53,320 nt of DNA from Deltaproteobacteria bacterium. Its GTDB lineage: Bacteria; Desulfobacterota_B; Binatia; UBA9968. A program made the translations under genes and the position numbers. Under the pieces are notes generated by a model, which saw only the letters and a program-made list of their open reading frames with translations, was not told where the DNA came from and did not search any database. Where the stretch lies: the NCBI GenBank assembly GCA_005879255.1, contig VBKY01000075.1, positions 1 to 53,320 of the forward strand, read 5' to 3'. Shown here in pieces: positions 7,711 through 15,477 of the stretch (within the stretch, counting starts at the first letter, position 1; every line of letters starts with the position of its first letter).

Positions 7711-8086
7711 CAATCAATTCGATAAAGGTATGACTGTGCGCAAATTGGTCCTGGGTGCTGAATACGTGGCGCGAGCTGAAGCCAACAAGACAGACTTCGA
7801 CGCCGACTTTCAACGCTACGTGACTGAGAGCGCGTGGGGCGCAGTCTGGACGCGCCCGGGGCTGGAAAAAAATATCCGCAGTATGCTCACCATCGCTATG
7901 CTGGCCTCCTTGGGCAGACACGAAGAGCTCGGCGCGCATATCCGTGCCACGCGAAATACCGGCGTCACGCGTGATGAAGTAAAAGAAGTGCTGCTTCAGG
8001 TGGCGGTTTACGCCGGCGCGCCGGCGGCCAATACGGCATTCGCTGTCGCCAAGCGGGTGTATCAAGAGATGGATGACCAGCGTTGA
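7703..8086 (+). CDS. pcaC: 4-carboxymuconolactone decarboxylase
   Basis: 127-residue all-helical AhpD-like protein that decarboxylates 4-carboxymuconolactone to the enol-lactone used by PcaD. The family text is clear: MTVRKLVLGAEYVARAE, WGAVWTRPGL, SMLTIAMLASLGRHEEL and YAGAPAANTAFAVAK. No CxxC is present, so it belongs to the decarboxylase and not the peroxidase branch. The start is a TTG at 7703, supported by GGGAGG (7691-7696) six bases upstream; the first in-frame ATG (7730) would remove conserved N-terminal residues. The start overlaps the pcaD stop. Confidence 0.93.
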   Translation: MSDNQFDKGMTVRKLVLGAEYVARAEANKTDFDADFQRYVTESAWGAVWTRPGLEKNIRSMLTIAMLASLGRHEELGAHIRATRNTGVTRDEVKEVLLQVAVYAGAPAANTAFAVAKRVYQEMDDQR

Positions 8087-8104
8087 TGTATGAGGAGCAC
8101 GGTT

Positions 8105-8821
8105 ATGAAAATCGCTGAATACAAGCCGCGCGATTGGAAATCCCATCCGCCGTACGTTTTCAAAGCGTACGGTTCGTCGGTGAAGCGCGGGCCGCTGAAG
8201 AAGCTCGTGCCGATCAAGCAAACGTTGTCGGAGATCACCGGGCCGCTCTTTAGCGACATCAAATTGGAGCCTGGAGAAAACGATCTCACGCGGATCGCCG
8301 GTACGAACAAAGAAGCGATGGGCGAGCGGATCATTGTCGTCGGACGCGTGCGGGAGGAAGGGGGACGGCCCGTGCCAAATACGCTCATCGAGATTTGGCA
8401 GGCGAACGCCGCCGGCCGTTATCATCATCCCGTCGACCAGCATAATGCGCCGCTGGATCCGAATTTCACCGGCGCGGGACGCTGCGTGACCAATCAAAAG
8501 GGTGAATATCGTTATCTCACGATCAAGCCCGGCGCCTATCCTTGGCTCAATCATACGAACGCGTGGCGGCCGGCGCATATCCATCTTTCCTTATTCGGTC
8601 CTAGTTTTGTGACCCGGTTGGTGACTCAAATGTTTTTTCCCAACGATCCTTTGATCCCGCTGGATCCAATTCTGAATTCCGTCCCGAGCAAAAGCGGCCG
8701 TGAAAGACTGATTTCGTCATACGCACACGATGTGACCGAGCCGGAATTCGCCCTGGGCTATCGTTTCGATATTGTCCTGCGTGGACGGCGAGCGACGCCA
8801 TTCGAGGAAAAGAAGCGATGA
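8105..8821 (+). CDS. pcaH: Protocatechuate 3,4-dioxygenase beta subunit
   Basis: 238-residue intradiol dioxygenase subunit carrying the non-haem Fe(III) site. All four ligands are seen: Tyr106 (GRYHHP), Tyr145 (PGAYPW), His158 and His160 (PAHIHLS). It cleaves protocatechuate to 3-carboxy-cis,cis-muconate together with PcaG. The ATG at 8105 is preferred over the ATG at 8090 because AGGAG lies correctly before it and is inside the longer reading. The N-terminal extension up to GPLFSD is normal for beta subunits. The last four bases overlap the pcaG start (ATGA). Confidence 0.95.
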   Translation: MKIAEYKPRDWKSHPPYVFKAYGSSVKRGPLKKLVPIKQTLSEITGPLFSDIKLEPGENDLTRIAGTNKEAMGERIIVVGRVREEGGRPVPNTLIEIWQANAAGRYHHPVDQHNAPLDPNFTGAGRCVTNQKGEYRYLTIKPGAYPWLNHTNAWRPAHIHLSLFGPSFVTRLVTQMFFPNDPLIPLDPILNSVPSKSGRERLISSYAHDVTEPEFALGYRFDIVLRGRRATPFEEKKR

Positions 8822-9387
8822 AACAGACGCCAGCGCAGACCGTCGGCCCGTTTTATGCCATTGGTCTTACATGTAGGACGATGAACGTGCTTGTGGCCGA
8901 TTCCGCCCAAGGCCAGCGGATCCGCATCGAAGGCCGCGTCTTCGCCGGTGACGGAAAACCAATACCCGACGCAATGGTAGAAATCTGGCAGGCGAATGCT
9001 TACGGGCGTTATAATCACCCGGATGACAAGCAGGAGAAACCACTCGATCCGAGCTTCACGGGATGGGGTCGCTCCGGCACGGATGAGAATTGCTTTTACA
9101 GTTTTGAAACTATCAAACCCGGACCGGTACCGGGAGCCGGCGATTCCGTGCAAGCGCCGCATGTCAACGTGACGGTTTTTGCGCGGGGCATGCTCCTACA
9201 TGCGTTTACGCGCATCTATTTTAGTGACGAGCCGGCGAACGAGCACGATCCAATTCTGAATTCAGTCAAGAACAAAGCCCGGCGTTCGACACTCATCGCC
9301 GCACGAGAAGAGCGCAATGGTAAGCCCGTCTATCATTTCGATATCCGGCTGCAAGGTCAAAATGAGACGGTTTTTTTCGACATGTGA
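8818..9387 (+). CDS. pcaG: Protocatechuate 3,4-dioxygenase alpha subunit
   Basis: 189-residue partner of PcaH with the same intradiol fold (TPAQTVGPFYAIGL, VEIWQANAYGRYNHP, GWGRSGTDENCFYSFETIKPG within its core). In the alpha subunit the His ligands are not kept (QAPHVNVTVFARG replaces the beta AHIHL), as in the known alpha chains, so it contributes to substrate binding and not to iron ligation. It overlaps pcaH by ATGA, guaranteeing coupled, stoichiometric synthesis. Confidence 0.95.
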   Translation: MKQTPAQTVGPFYAIGLTCRTMNVLVADSAQGQRIRIEGRVFAGDGKPIPDAMVEIWQANAYGRYNHPDDKQEKPLDPSFTGWGRSGTDENCFYSFETIKPGPVPGAGDSVQAPHVNVTVFARGMLLHAFTRIYFSDEPANEHDPILNSVKNKARRSTLIAAREERNGKPVYHFDIRLQGQNETVFFDM

Positions 9388-9397
9388 ACGAGCAGAG

Positions 9398-9429
9398 ATG
9401 GAGTGATGGAGTATTGGAGTGTTGGAGTA
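9398..9429. repeat. Four 8-bp tandem units (A/T)TGGAGT(A/G)
   Basis: ATGGAGTG, ATGGAGTA, TTGGAGTG, TTGGAGTA in exact 8-bp register lie in the 78-base gap between pcaG and pcaB. A related ATGGGCGG follows. The array separates genes of one operon and has no evident open frame. Confidence 0.6.
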
Positions 9430-9465
9430 ATGGGCGGAAGACATGCCCACCAGCGTAAGTAGTTA

Positions 9466-10824
9466 ATGACTATGACGACTCCACTCGATTCAGCGATCTT
9501 CGGGCCGCTCTTTAGCGACGCAGAGATTTCTGTGTTGTTGACCGACGAAGCGTTTGTGCGCGCGTTGGTTGACGTCGAAAAAGCGCTGGCCCGGGCCGAG
9601 GCGCGCGTCGGCGTGATTGCCGCAAACTGCGCTGAGGCGATCGGCAAGACAAGCGCGGACAAGATCGATCTTACGGCATTGACCAAAGGGACGGCGAGTT
9701 CTGGGTTCCCGATCATCGCGTTGGTGCAAGAGTTGCGCAAGCAGGTCAGCGCCGAGGCGGCGCCATTCATTCACTGGGGTGCGACGACGCAGGATATCAT
9801 GGATACCGCCTGCGTGTTGCAGCTTCGCTCAGCGGTCAACCTAATCCGGATAAGACTCGGCGAGATCGCGCGTCATCTGAGCGCGCTCGCTGATCGTCAT
9901 CGCACGACGATTTTGGCCGGCCGCACGCACGGGCAGCAGGCGCTGCCGATCAGTTTTGGAATCAAAGTTGCCAGCTGGCTCGCCCCGTTGCTCCGTCACG
10001 CGGAGCGGCTCGACGAAATATCGTTGCGCCTGTTCGTGGTCCAGTTTGGCGGTGCTGCCGGTACGCTTGCTGCGCTCGGCGACAAAGGGTTGGCGGTTAC
10101 GCGAGAGTTGGCTTGTGAGCTCGATTTGGCTGTGCCGATAATGCCTTGGCACGCGCAGCGGGACAGCCTGGTCGAATTTGCCGGCTGGCTCAGCTTGTTG
10201 ACCGGAACCCTCGGCAAGATGGCGCAGGACGTCATTCTCCTGGCGCAGACCGAAGTCGGTGAGGCCGGCGAATCGGCCGAGGAGGGACGAGGCGGCAGCA
10301 GTACGATGCCACAGAAGAGCAATCCGATCACGAGCGAGCTCATCCTCGCCGTGGCACGAACTAATGCGTCGCTGTTATCGGCAATGCATCACGCGCAGAT
10401 TCAAGAACACGAGCGCGCAACCCACGGCTGGCAGGTGGAGTGGCTGACGCTGCCGCAGATGTTGACATTGACCGGCGGGGCGCTCAAGCACGCGCTGTAT
10501 TTGGCGAAGAATCTCCAAGTCGATGCCGCGGCGATGCGCGCGAACATCACGCGCGCCAATGACGTTATCCTCGCCGAGGCTTGCGTGTTCGCGCTGGCGA
10601 AGGCGATGCCGCGGCCAAAGGCGGAGGAATTGGTCAAGAAGGCGTGCCAAGCCGCGATCTCAGAACACAAACCGCTGATAGAAGTCGTCAAACGATTGGC
10701 TCAAGCTGAAGTCGCTGACGGCGGGGTCGACTGGCAGGCGCTGGCGCAGCCGGAAAACTATCTCGGCGACACGGAAGCAATCATCGACGGCGTGATCGAG
10801 AGCGTAAACAGTTTTCTCGCTTGA
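9466..10824 (+). CDS. pcaB: 3-carboxy-cis,cis-muconate cycloisomerase
   Basis: 452-residue member of the fumarase/aspartase superfamily. The superfamily signature is GSSTMPQKSNP (from residue 276), and HWGATTQDIMDTA plus GRTHGQQALPI are the other two conserved active-site regions. It lactonises 3-carboxymuconate to 4-carboxymuconolactone, the substrate of PcaC. Position between pcaG and the CoA-transferase genes supports this against adenylosuccinate lyase. Start ATG 9466 (MTMTTPLD); ATG 9472 is equally possible. The 3' end is 16 bases from the next start. Confidence 0.93.
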   Translation: MTMTTPLDSAIFGPLFSDAEISVLLTDEAFVRALVDVEKALARAEARVGVIAANCAEAIGKTSADKIDLTALTKGTASSGFPIIALVQELRKQVSAEAAPFIHWGATTQDIMDTACVLQLRSAVNLIRIRLGEIARHLSALADRHRTTILAGRTHGQQALPISFGIKVASWLAPLLRHAERLDEISLRLFVVQFGGAAGTLAALGDKGLAVTRELACELDLAVPIMPWHAQRDSLVEFAGWLSLLTGTLGKMAQDVILLAQTEVGEAGESAEEGRGGSSTMPQKSNPITSELILAVARTNASLLSAMHHAQIQEHERATHGWQVEWLTLPQMLTLTGGALKHALYLAKNLQVDAAAMRANITRANDVILAEACVFALAKAMPRPKAEELVKKACQAAISEHKPLIEVVKRLAQAEVADGGVDWQALAQPENYLGDTEAIIDGVIESVNSFLA

Positions 10825-10840
10825 AAGAGTTTCACTGCAC

Positions 10841-11770
10841 ATGACGAACGCACAAGCCGACAAACTGGCATCCATGCAAGACGCTATCGGTACTTATGTA
10901 AGCGATGGCGATTCTGTGGCGATGGAAGGGTTCACGGGATTTATTTGTTTCGCCGCGGGCCATGAGATCATCCGTCAACGGCGTCGCGATTTAACGTTGA
11001 TCCGGATGACTCCGGATCTCATTTATGACCAGATGATCGCCGCCGGCACGGCGAAGAAACTGATTTTCAGCTACATGGGCAATCCGGGTGTCGGCTCGCT
11101 TTACTGCATCCGCCGCGCCGTGGAGAAAGGCATTCCCCTGCCGTTGGAGCTGGAGGAGTATTCGCACTACGGGTTGGTGGGTCGATACGCGGCGGGCGCG
11201 TCGCGGTTGCCGTTTTTTCCTCTGCGCAGCTACATTGGCTCAGACATGCTCGAGGTTAATCCACTGATCAAAGTGATCGATGAACCCTACGGCACCGGCA
11301 AGATCGCAGTGGTCCCACCGCTCAATCCCGACGTCGCGATTCTCCATGCGCAACGAGCCGATCGGCACGGCAATACACAATTATGGGGACTTCTCGGCAT
11401 GCAGAAGGAAGTGGCATTTGCTTCTAAAAAAGTGATCGTGGCGGTGGAGGAACTGGTGGACGAATCCGTGATCCGCGCCGATCCCAACCGTACGCTCATA
11501 CCCGGATTGATCGTCGATGCCGTCGTGCATGAACCCTATGGCGCACATCCCTCCTATGTTCAAGGTTACTATGACCGCGACAACGAATCGTATCTCACGT
11601 GGGATAAGCTTTCTCAGGACCACGCGGCGGTTCTGGCGTGGCTCGACGAATGGGTTTACGGCTTGGAAAATCACGCAGCCTATGTGCGAAAAATTGGTCA
11701 AGCCTACCTCAATAAGCTCAAGCCGGAGCCTCTGTTGGCGCCATCGGTGGATTACGGGAGGTATCGATGA
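10841..11770 (+). CDS. CoA-transferase alpha subunit (glutaconate-CoA-transferase type, 3-oxoadipate CoA-transferase role)
   Basis: 309 residues, longer than the ~230-residue PcaI of pseudomonads and closer to GctA-type glutaconate CoA-transferase subunits. The N-terminal GDSVAMEGFTGF and the middle PLNPDVAILHAQRADRHGN are the class I CoA-transferase landmarks. The alpha chain binds CoA; the catalytic Glu lies in the beta chain. Within a pca cluster the likely reaction is transfer of CoA from succinyl-CoA to 3-oxoadipate, the step done by PcaIJ elsewhere; this role is inferred from context. The stop overlaps the following subunit gene by four bases. Confidence 0.85.
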   Translation: MTNAQADKLASMQDAIGTYVSDGDSVAMEGFTGFICFAAGHEIIRQRRRDLTLIRMTPDLIYDQMIAAGTAKKLIFSYMGNPGVGSLYCIRRAVEKGIPLPLELEEYSHYGLVGRYAAGASRLPFFPLRSYIGSDMLEVNPLIKVIDEPYGTGKIAVVPPLNPDVAILHAQRADRHGNTQLWGLLGMQKEVAFASKKVIVAVEELVDESVIRADPNRTLIPGLIVDAVVHEPYGAHPSYVQGYYDRDNESYLTWDKLSQDHAAVLAWLDEWVYGLENHAAYVRKIGQAYLNKLKPEPLLAPSVDYGRYR

Positions 11771-12534
11771 GCGAGCTCGTCTACACCGCCTCGGAGATGA
11801 TGATCGTCGTGGCGGCGCGCGTGTTGAAAGGGGCGCGCACCGTTTTCGTCGGCGTCGGTCTGCCGAATATCGCGTGCAACCTGGCGCGCCATACGGTCGC
11901 GCCGAACATGGAGCTCATTTACGAATCCGGCGTCTATGGCGCACGTCCCGAGCGCTTGCCGCTTTCCATCGGCGATCCGACCTTGGTCAGCGGCGCCGTA
12001 TCGGTGGTCTCGATGGCCGACCTGTTCGGGTTGTATCTGCAAAGGGGCTTGGTCGAAATTGCGCTTCTTGGCGGAGCTCAGGTTGACCGATACGGTAATC
12101 TCAACTCGACCGTCATCGGCGAATATGCGAAACCCAAGACCCGCCTGCCAGGGAGCGGCGGCGCCTGCGAGATCGCTACCAATGCCCAGCGCACGTTCAT
12201 GATCATGCGTCTTAAGCGCCGGGCGTTCGTGGAGAAGCTCGATTTTGTCACCAGCCCGGGTCACCTGACGGGCGGCGACAGCCGCGCGAAGTTAGGGTTG
12301 CCGGGCGGCGGTCCCGAGCTCATGATCACCGATAAAGGGATCCTGAACTTCGATAATTCCCAGCGCGAGATGCAACTGAGCGCCCTCTATCCCGGCGTCA
12401 CCGTTGACGAAGTGAAGGCGGAAGTCGGCTGGCCGTTAAGACTGGCCGGGAAGATGGAAGACGTTGACCCGCCATCGGCAGAAGAGCTGCGCTTGATTCG
12501 CGAGGAACTCGATCCGGGCGCAATGTACCGGTGA
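11767..12534 (+). CDS. CoA-transferase beta subunit (glutaconate-CoA-transferase type)
   Basis: 255 residues. Glu53 in IYESGVYGA aligns with the catalytic Glu of GctB/PcaJ-like chains that forms the enzyme-CoA thioester. GGAQVDRYGNLN and LPGSGGACEIA are further family motifs. It pairs with the overlapping upstream subunit. Together they complete the conversion of protocatechuate to 3-oxoadipyl-CoA; no thiolase (pcaF) follows, so cleavage to acetyl-CoA and succinyl-CoA must use an enzyme encoded elsewhere. The operon ends here, before an inverted-repeat region. Confidence 0.87.
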   Translation: MSELVYTASEMMIVVAARVLKGARTVFVGVGLPNIACNLARHTVAPNMELIYESGVYGARPERLPLSIGDPTLVSGAVSVVSMADLFGLYLQRGLVEIALLGGAQVDRYGNLNSTVIGEYAKPKTRLPGSGGACEIATNAQRTFMIMRLKRRAFVEKLDFVTSPGHLTGGDSRAKLGLPGGGPELMITDKGILNFDNSQREMQLSALYPGVTVDEVKAEVGWPLRLAGKMEDVDPPSAEELRLIREELDPGAMYR

Positions 12535-12562
12535 CAAATCCAGATGCTGACGGAGTTTGAAC

Positions 12563-12654
12563 GAGGATCGAAGATCGAGGATGGAGGATCGCCAATAAAG
12601 CCCGAGGCGGTAGCATCTCGATTTTCTATTCTCGATCCTCAATCCTCCATCCTC
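12563..12654. repeat. Inverted repeat of GAGGAT units between convergent genes
   Basis: The stretch at 12563-12591 consists of GAGGATCG/GATCGAGGATGGAGGAT text, and 12631-12654 is largely its reverse complement (CTCGATCCTCAATCC then TCCATCCTC). It could fold into a long hairpin in either transcript, between pcaJ-like (+) and the DUF488 gene (-). No strong T-run follows, so terminator function is possible but not shown. Confidence 0.5.
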
Positions 12655-12665
12655 AATAATCCGGG

Positions 12666-13196
12666 CTACTGCTGCGAATAATAGATCCGCGTTCCTTCCG
12701 CACGAGCAAAACTAGGCAGCTCATGTTCGTGTGAACCCTTATCCATGATGTGGCGGACGGACCACCCGCGCACGAGAAACGCATCCGCGAGTAGCTGGCG
12801 GTGACAACGCCAGGGGACGGCTTCGGCGCACATCAAGGCGACCCGGCGGTTCGCCGCGATCGCCGCCATCTCATCCATGATAATTGCGAATTCCGCTGTG
12901 AGCATGAAATCGGCGTAGGCGCGAAACGTCGCGACTTTCCATGCCGTATTGACTGAATCGGGCGCTGGTTTACGAAATCCGCCTAAATCGCCGCGCCACA
13001 AATACTCGATTCCTTCCGCTTTAAGCGAAGCGCTCAATGCTTCGCGGCTAAATTGAGGATGTCGCCTTGATCCGGGCCAGCGGCGCACGTCGATCAGCAT
13101 CTCGATTGCGTGGGCGTTCAATAACTCGATGAACGCTTCGATCGTTCTCGTCGAGTGGCCGATGGTATGAGTGGCGCGCCGCTCATCGCAGCTCAT
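12666..13196 (-). CDS. DUF488 family protein
   Basis: 176-residue protein starting MSCDERRATHTIGHSTRTIE. The DUF488 signature is plain: TIGHSTR near the N-terminus, LIDVRRWPGSRRHPQFS, LGGFRKP, and the C-terminal LMCAEAVPWRCHRQLLAD. The Cys-Ala-Glu and CHR residues are the conserved probable active-site positions of a family of unknown function. The frame stays open far upstream (to 13766), but that part overlaps the divergent MFS gene and has no domain, so ATG 13196 is chosen. It is divergent from the MFS gene with a 66-base gap. Confidence 0.88.
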   Translation of the reverse strand: MSCDERRATHTIGHSTRTIEAFIELLNAHAIEMLIDVRRWPGSRRHPQFSREALSASLKAEGIEYLWRGDLGGFRKPAPDSVNTAWKVATFRAYADFMLTAEFAIIMDEMAAIAANRRVALMCAEAVPWRCHRQLLADAFLVRGWSVRHIMDKGSHEHELPSFARAEGTRIYYSQQ

Positions 13197-13262
13197 TTTC
13201 AGTCTCGCTAATTTCGCCGGCGTTGGGCTGATACTCGCCTTAACTGATGCTATCATCGCGCC

Positions 13263-14498
13263 ATGTGGCATTCTATTCCGCTGACGCTTTTTTGTTTCGT
13301 CTACTTCGGCTCGCTGGGCATCTTCTTTCCATACTTCAGTCTTTACTTGAGAGAAAACGCCGCGCTGTCTGGAACAGAAGTCGGGATGGTTCTGGCGATC
13401 TCGCCGCTCATCGGCATGATCGCGCAGCCGATATGGGGACAGGTGGCGGATCGGACTGGCGCGCGCGGGCGCATGCTCGCCTTTCTCACGCTGGGCACCG
13501 CGCTCGGTTATTTGGGACTCGGCTCCGCGCAGAGCTTTTGGCCAATCATTATCGCTACTGCGGCATTGGCGCTGGTCGGGACGGCCATTTTCCCAATGAT
13601 GATGTCCGTGAGCCTGGCGATTCTCAGCGGCGTTGGCCCTCACGCGTTCGGTCGTGTGCGCATGTGGGGCACCATCGGCTACTTCGTCCTGGTGATCGTT
13701 TTTCCTTGGATGCTGGAATACTATCGGCCAACGGTTCACACAGCAGCGCCGACGCAAATTTCGCAACCTGGGCTCGGTTTGATGTTTCCGATTACGGCCG
13801 GACTGGTATTCGTTGCGGCGTGCATCGCAGTCTTTCTACCCAATAGAGGCGTCATCGCGCTGCGCGCGGCTCGGGGCGATTGGCGCGAGCTGATGCACAA
13901 TCGCGCTTTCTTGAGGTTTTTGATTTTCTCGCTGTGCGCTCACTTTCTTATGCATGGACCGATGTGGCTGTTTCCGCTCTTCGTGCGCTCGCGCGGCGGA
14001 GACCTCGGGACGATTCGAGATATGTGGATTCTCATGCTGCTGGTCGAGATTCCACTGGTGTATTTGACCGGCAGCGGGCTCAAGCGGTTGGGCGCGCGGG
14101 GACTCCTTACGGTCGGAATCGCTATCGGCGGTCTGCGCTGGTTGCTGTGCGCGGTAGTCGCCGACGCGTCCGTGTTGTTTGCCGTGCAGGCGCTTCACGG
14201 CGTCACCGTGGTCGGGCTGAACCTGGGCAGCCCGCTTTATCTCGACGTGGTCGCACCGGAAAAGCTACGCTCGACCGCGCAGGGAATTCTTTCGATGGTG
14301 GGCGCCGGTGTCGCTGGAATCGCATCGAATGCCACGGCGGGTTGGTTAATCGATCGCGCCGGTATTGATTTGCTTTATCTTAGCTGTGGTCTTGGCGCGC
14401 TCATGTTGGGCGTGGCGGCATGCTGGATTCTCCCCAGTGCGCAACGGCAAGGCCAGGAGATGCCGGAAGTGGGTTTACCCGGCAAGACCTTGGCGTGA
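13263..14498 (+). CDS. MFS transporter (MFS_1-like / HcaT-NupG type)
   Basis: 411 residues with about twelve hydrophobic helices. The first helix FCFVYFGSLGIFFPYFSLYL and the loop GQVADRTGARGRML between helices 2 and 3 are typical of the 3-phenylpropionate/nucleoside-proton symporter branch of the major facilitator superfamily. A longer charged central loop (residues ~195-210) divides the two six-helix halves. The substrate cannot be fixed; transport of an aromatic or nucleoside-like compound would fit relatives. It lies just beyond the pca cluster but is separated from it by an oppositely oriented gene. Confidence 0.85.
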   Translation: MWHSIPLTLFCFVYFGSLGIFFPYFSLYLRENAALSGTEVGMVLAISPLIGMIAQPIWGQVADRTGARGRMLAFLTLGTALGYLGLGSAQSFWPIIIATAALALVGTAIFPMMMSVSLAILSGVGPHAFGRVRMWGTIGYFVLVIVFPWMLEYYRPTVHTAAPTQISQPGLGLMFPITAGLVFVAACIAVFLPNRGVIALRAARGDWRELMHNRAFLRFLIFSLCAHFLMHGPMWLFPLFVRSRGGDLGTIRDMWILMLLVEIPLVYLTGSGLKRLGARGLLTVGIAIGGLRWLLCAVVADASVLFAVQALHGVTVVGLNLGSPLYLDVVAPEKLRSTAQGILSMVGAGVAGIASNATAGWLIDRAGIDLLYLSCGLGALMLGVAACWILPSAQRQGQEMPEVGLPGKTLA

Positions 14499-14588
14499 AT
14501 TCGCGCAAGCGTCACTCGGGCGTGGCAATGAGCCCCTGGGACCCTTCGCGAACTTCAATTCAAGGCAAGTCGCTTCGCCGAGGTAACG

Positions 14589-15443
14589 ATTACGACTGAG
14601 CCGCATGATCGCCAAAGGTTTTTTCAGCCGGTCACCAAGATCTGGCAAGTAAACCGCGAGATGGTGTTGCTCGCCGCCGGTGGGCGTGCTCTGCTCATGC
14701 AATTAGCCCATCCGAAAGTGGCTGCCGGCGTCGCCGATCACAGCCGTTTTCAAGAGGATCCCTTCGGCCGTCTTTATCGCACCATGAGCACGATGTGGTC
14801 GATCGTCTTCGACGAGCGTTCGGAGGCCGTTGCCGCGCTTGAAAGAGTGGAGAGCATCCACAAGAAAGTCCACGGCATTGTTCTGGGCAGCGAAACCTTG
14901 CACGCCGGAGCGCGTTATGACGCCTTTGATCAAGAACTGTTACTCTGGGTCCATGCCACGCTCATCGACTCGGCAATGATCGCCTACGATCGCTTTGTTG
15001 AGCCGCTGCGGGAGGCAGACAGGAAGAACTATTACAGTGATTCCAGAAAGCTCGCTTGTTTGTTCGGGATAGAGGAAACAATCATCCCGTCCGGGCTGAC
15101 GGAATTCGAGCAGTACATGAAGCAAATGTTGACTGGCGATATGATTGCCGTGGGACCGACGGCAAGGAGTCTCGCCCGGGATATTCTCTATGCACGTCCG
15201 TGGCTATTCAAACCGGCCGGACCGTTGTTTCGTTTCGTGACGGCCGCGCTATTGCCGGAAAAGCTCCGACACGGTTATGAATTGAACTGGAGCACGCACA
15301 AGGGAAAAATCTTTTTGTTGCTTGCCAGCGCAATTCGCTCCACGTTGCCGCTGGTCCCATCACCACTGCGCATCGTGCCTAACGCTCGCGCCGCAGAAAA
15401 GGCTTTCCGACGTCAGTCCAGGTTGACTCGGCAGGCAGACTAA
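14589..15443 (+). CDS. DUF2236 / MpaB-like oxygenase family protein, apparent ATT start
   Basis: Conserved DUF2236 text begins before the first ATG: FFQPVTKIWQVNRE precedes MVLLAAGGRALLMQLAHPKVAAGVADHS. The frame is open back to an in-frame TGA near 14527 and contains no ATG, GTG or TTG upstream of 14661. The best-placed initiator is ATT 14589 (reading MTTEPHDR), with GAGG six bases before it. If only canonical starts are allowed, the gene begins at 14661 and loses about 24 residues including part of the family motif. Relatives include latex-clearing-protein-like and MpaB-type haem oxygenases; the AHPxVAAGVxxHS motif carries the probable haem ligand. The protein ends at 15443 with a basic tail. 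The reaction here is unknown. Confidence 0.8.
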   Translation: MTTEPHDRQRFFQPVTKIWQVNREMVLLAAGGRALLMQLAHPKVAAGVADHSRFQEDPFGRLYRTMSTMWSIVFDERSEAVAALERVESIHKKVHGIVLGSETLHAGARYDAFDQELLLWVHATLIDSAMIAYDRFVEPLREADRKNYYSDSRKLACLFGIEETIIPSGLTEFEQYMKQMLTGDMIAVGPTARSLARDILYARPWLFKPAGPLFRFVTAALLPEKLRHGYELNWSTHKGKIFLLLASAIRSTLPLVPSPLRIVPNARAAEKAFRRQSRLTRQAD

Positions 15444-15477
15444 TAATTTCTCGATTAGAAGGTTCGCTGGCACAGCT

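Noticed and set aside
13197..13766. Long 5' extension of the DUF488 frame
   Set aside because: It overlaps the divergent MFS gene for most of its length and adds no domain; the DUF488 domain begins right after ATG 13196.
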